This document shows positions 5,901 to 7,186 of a stretch of 7,186 nucleotides of DNA, one piece after another. Positions within the stretch are counted from its first letter, which is position 1. Every line of letters starts with the position of its first letter. Made by a program: the position numbers and the translations under genes. The notes under the pieces are model-generated. The model searched no databases. It was not told the DNA's origin and saw only the letters and a program-made list of their open reading frames with translations. The DNA is from an uncultured Lachnospiraceae bacterium (GTDB taxonomy: Bacteria; Bacillota; Clostridia; Lachnospirales; Lachnospiraceae), in the NCBI GenBank assembly GCA_947177515.1, contig CAMWUU010000188.1, positions 1-7,186 of the forward strand. The letters are read 5' to 3'.

Positions 5901-7079
5901 TTAATGGTGGAACAGCCTGATTCCTGTGAATGCCATTACCATCCCGTATTTATCGCAGCACTCTATTACTGCGTCGTCACGGATGGAACCGCCCGGCTGT
6001 GCAATATACTTTACACCGCTCTTGTGTGCGCGCTCCACATTGTCCGAAAACGGGAAGAATGCGTCCGAACCGCAGATTACATCCTGCATCTTAGCAAGCC
6101 ATGCTTTTTTCTCTTCCCTTGTAAATACCGCTGGTTTTTCTGTAAAAATCTTCTCCCATGCGCCGTCCGCAAGTACATCCTCATATTCATCGCCCATGTA
6201 AACATCAATCGCATTATCGCGTTCTGCTCTTCCCAGACTATCTAGGAATTTCAGCCCCATTACCTGCGGTGACTGGCGCAAAAACCAATTATCCGCTTTC
6301 TGGCCTGCAAGCCTTGTGCAGTGGATTCTTGACTGCTGCCCCGCACCAATCCCGATGGCCTGACCACCCTTTACATAGCAGACGGAATTGGACTGTGTAT
6401 ATTTTAGGGTTATTAGCGAAATCTTCATATCAATCAGCGCACTTTCAGGAATATCCCTGTTTTTCGTAACAATATTGGAAAGCAGCTCCTCATTACAGTT
6501 CAATTCATTCCGTCCCTGTTCAAAGGTTATGCCGTATACCTGTTTTTTCTCCAGTTCTGCCGGAGTATAGGAGGAATCGATTTGGATCACATTATAATTG
6601 CCTTTTTTCTTGGATTTTAAGATTTCAAGTGCCTCCGGCTCATAGCCTGGCGCTATGACCCCATCGGAAACCTCCCGCTTAATTAAATTTGCGGTGCACA
6701 CATCACACACATCCGAGAGCGCGATAAAGTCGCCGTAAGAGGACATGCGATCCGCGCCACGCGCCCTTGCATAGGCGCTTGCAAGCGGGGTGAGTTCGCC
6801 CAGGTCATCCACCCAGTAAATTTTTGCAAGTGTATCATCGAGAGGAAGACCAACCGCCGCGCCTGCCGGGGAAACATGTTTGAATGAGGTTGCTGCTGCA
6901 AGCCCGGTCGCCTGTTTTAATTCTTTTACTAGCTGCCAGCCGTTGAATGCGTCAAGGAAATTGATGTAGCCCGGCTTGCCGTTTAAAACGGTTACCGGAA
7001 GTTCGCTGCCGTCCTCCATATAGATTCTTGACGGCTTCTGGTTTGGATTGCATCCATACTTTAACTGAATTTCATTCAT
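5901..7079 (-). CDS. purH: Stand-alone AICAR formyltransferase (no IMP cyclohydrolase domain)
   Basis: The product is 392 residues. It transfers the formyl group of 10-formyltetrahydrofolate to AICAR to give FAICAR, the penultimate step of IMP synthesis. It covers only the transformylase half of the usual PurH/ATIC protein. The conserved blocks are present in order: LKYGCNPNQ (6-14), the catalytic pair K67-H68 in SFKHVSPAG (65-73), ARARGADRMSS (104-114), LKYTQSNSVCY (225-235), GIGAGQQSRIHCTRLAG (243-259), SDAFFPF (338-344) and the C-terminal LFHH. From memory these blocks read closer to human ATIC than to E. coli PurH, which has KHANPCG in place of KHVSPAG. The N-terminal MGS-like cyclohydrolase domain is absent, so a separate enzyme must close the ring. 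Starting at 7079 puts AGGAG 9 nt upstream. An ATG three codons earlier (7088) directly abuts that AGGAG, which is too close. Confidence 0.95.
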   Translation of the reverse strand: MNEIQLKYGCNPNQKPSRIYMEDGSELPVTVLNGKPGYINFLDAFNGWQLVKELKQATGLAAATSFKHVSPAGAAVGLPLDDTLAKIYWVDDLGELTPLASAYARARGADRMSSYGDFIALSDVCDVCTANLIKREVSDGVIAPGYEPEALEILKSKKKGNYNVIQIDSSYTPAELEKKQVYGITFEQGRNELNCNEELLSNIVTKNRDIPESALIDMKISLITLKYTQSNSVCYVKGGQAIGIGAGQQSRIHCTRLAGQKADNWFLRQSPQVMGLKFLDSLGRAERDNAIDVYMGDEYEDVLADGAWEKIFTEKPAVFTREEKKAWLAKMQDVICGSDAFFPFSDNVERAHKSGVKYIAQPGGSIRDDAVIECCDKYGMVMAFTGIRLFHH

Positions 7080-7088
7080 AATTTTCAT

Positions 7089-7093
7089 CTCCT
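7089..7093 (-). promoter_or_regulatory. Ribosome binding site deciding the AICAR formyltransferase start
   Basis: The minus strand reads AGGAG, 9 nt before the ATG at 7079. The ATG at 7088 begins immediately after it and is therefore unlikely to be used. Confidence 0.75.
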
Positions 7094-7186
7094 ATTTAAG
7101 TTCCGCATATCCCCATAAAGCCCCCTTCCACGGAGGTATTTTTCTCCGCCTTGCTCCAAAAAATCCCTCCCGGGCTCTACGGTGAT
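7094..7186. other. Upstream region of the formyltransferase gene, unresolved
   Basis: This segment is too short to assign. I see no clear promoter. A small hairpin is possible (CGGAG 7131-7135 with CTCCG 7144-7148). One minus-strand frame is open from the right edge to a TGA at 7087-7085 (33 codons) and could be the tail of an upstream gene, but I do not recognise it. The run AAAAAAT followed by CCCTCCCGGGCTCTACGG (7158-7182) looks like one arm of a terminator hairpin whose other arm would lie outside the window. Confidence 0.35.

Noticed and set aside
5817..6245. Plus-strand reading frame of 142 codons starting in the terminator region
   Set aside because: It starts inside the terminator hairpin and otherwise runs antisense to the formyltransferase gene, whose conserved blocks are unmistakable.
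7085..7186. Partial coding tail of a purine gene upstream of the formyltransferase
   Set aside because: The 33-codon open frame has no recognisable family residues and is short enough to be chance; it is mentioned only as a possibility.

Overview
This window looks like a low-GC Gram-positive anaerobe of the class Clostridia, probably Lachnospiraceae-like. The basis is AT-rich efflux genes with GGAGG-type ribosome binding sites, TTGACA promoters, U-tract hairpin terminators, and a single-domain AICAR transformylase of the kind I associate with that group. The taxonomic call is recall plus inference, since no search could be run.

Layout. Positions 1-4104 (minus strand) hold a PadR-family regulator gene (4104-3577) followed by two half-size ABC exporters: a complete one (3426-1627) and a second that overlaps it by 11 bp and runs off the left edge (1637 to beyond 1). 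Positions 4105-4411 are a divergent control region. It has two back-to-back promoters, each with a perfect TTGACA, and four copies of a 19-bp dyad close to ATACTATAATTTATAGTAT. Positions 4412-5758 (plus strand) encode a MATE-family efflux protein. A strong bidirectional hairpin terminator (5795-5835) closes that gene and the convergent purine gene. Positions 7079-5901 (minus strand) encode a stand-alone AICAR formyltransferase, the penultimate step of IMP synthesis, without the IMP cyclohydrolase domain that is normally fused to it.

How it fits together. The regulator, the ABC pair and the MATE pump look like one efflux module. A PadR repressor probably binds the repeated dyads and controls its own operon and the divergent MATE gene. 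The ABC proteins most likely form a heterodimer. The purine gene is a separate housekeeping unit behind the terminator.

I found no CRISPR array, tRNA, rRNA, insertion sequence or phage gene. The most distinctive elements are the four-dyad operator array and the human-ATIC-like single-domain transformylase. I do not see convincing evidence for a wholly new system.
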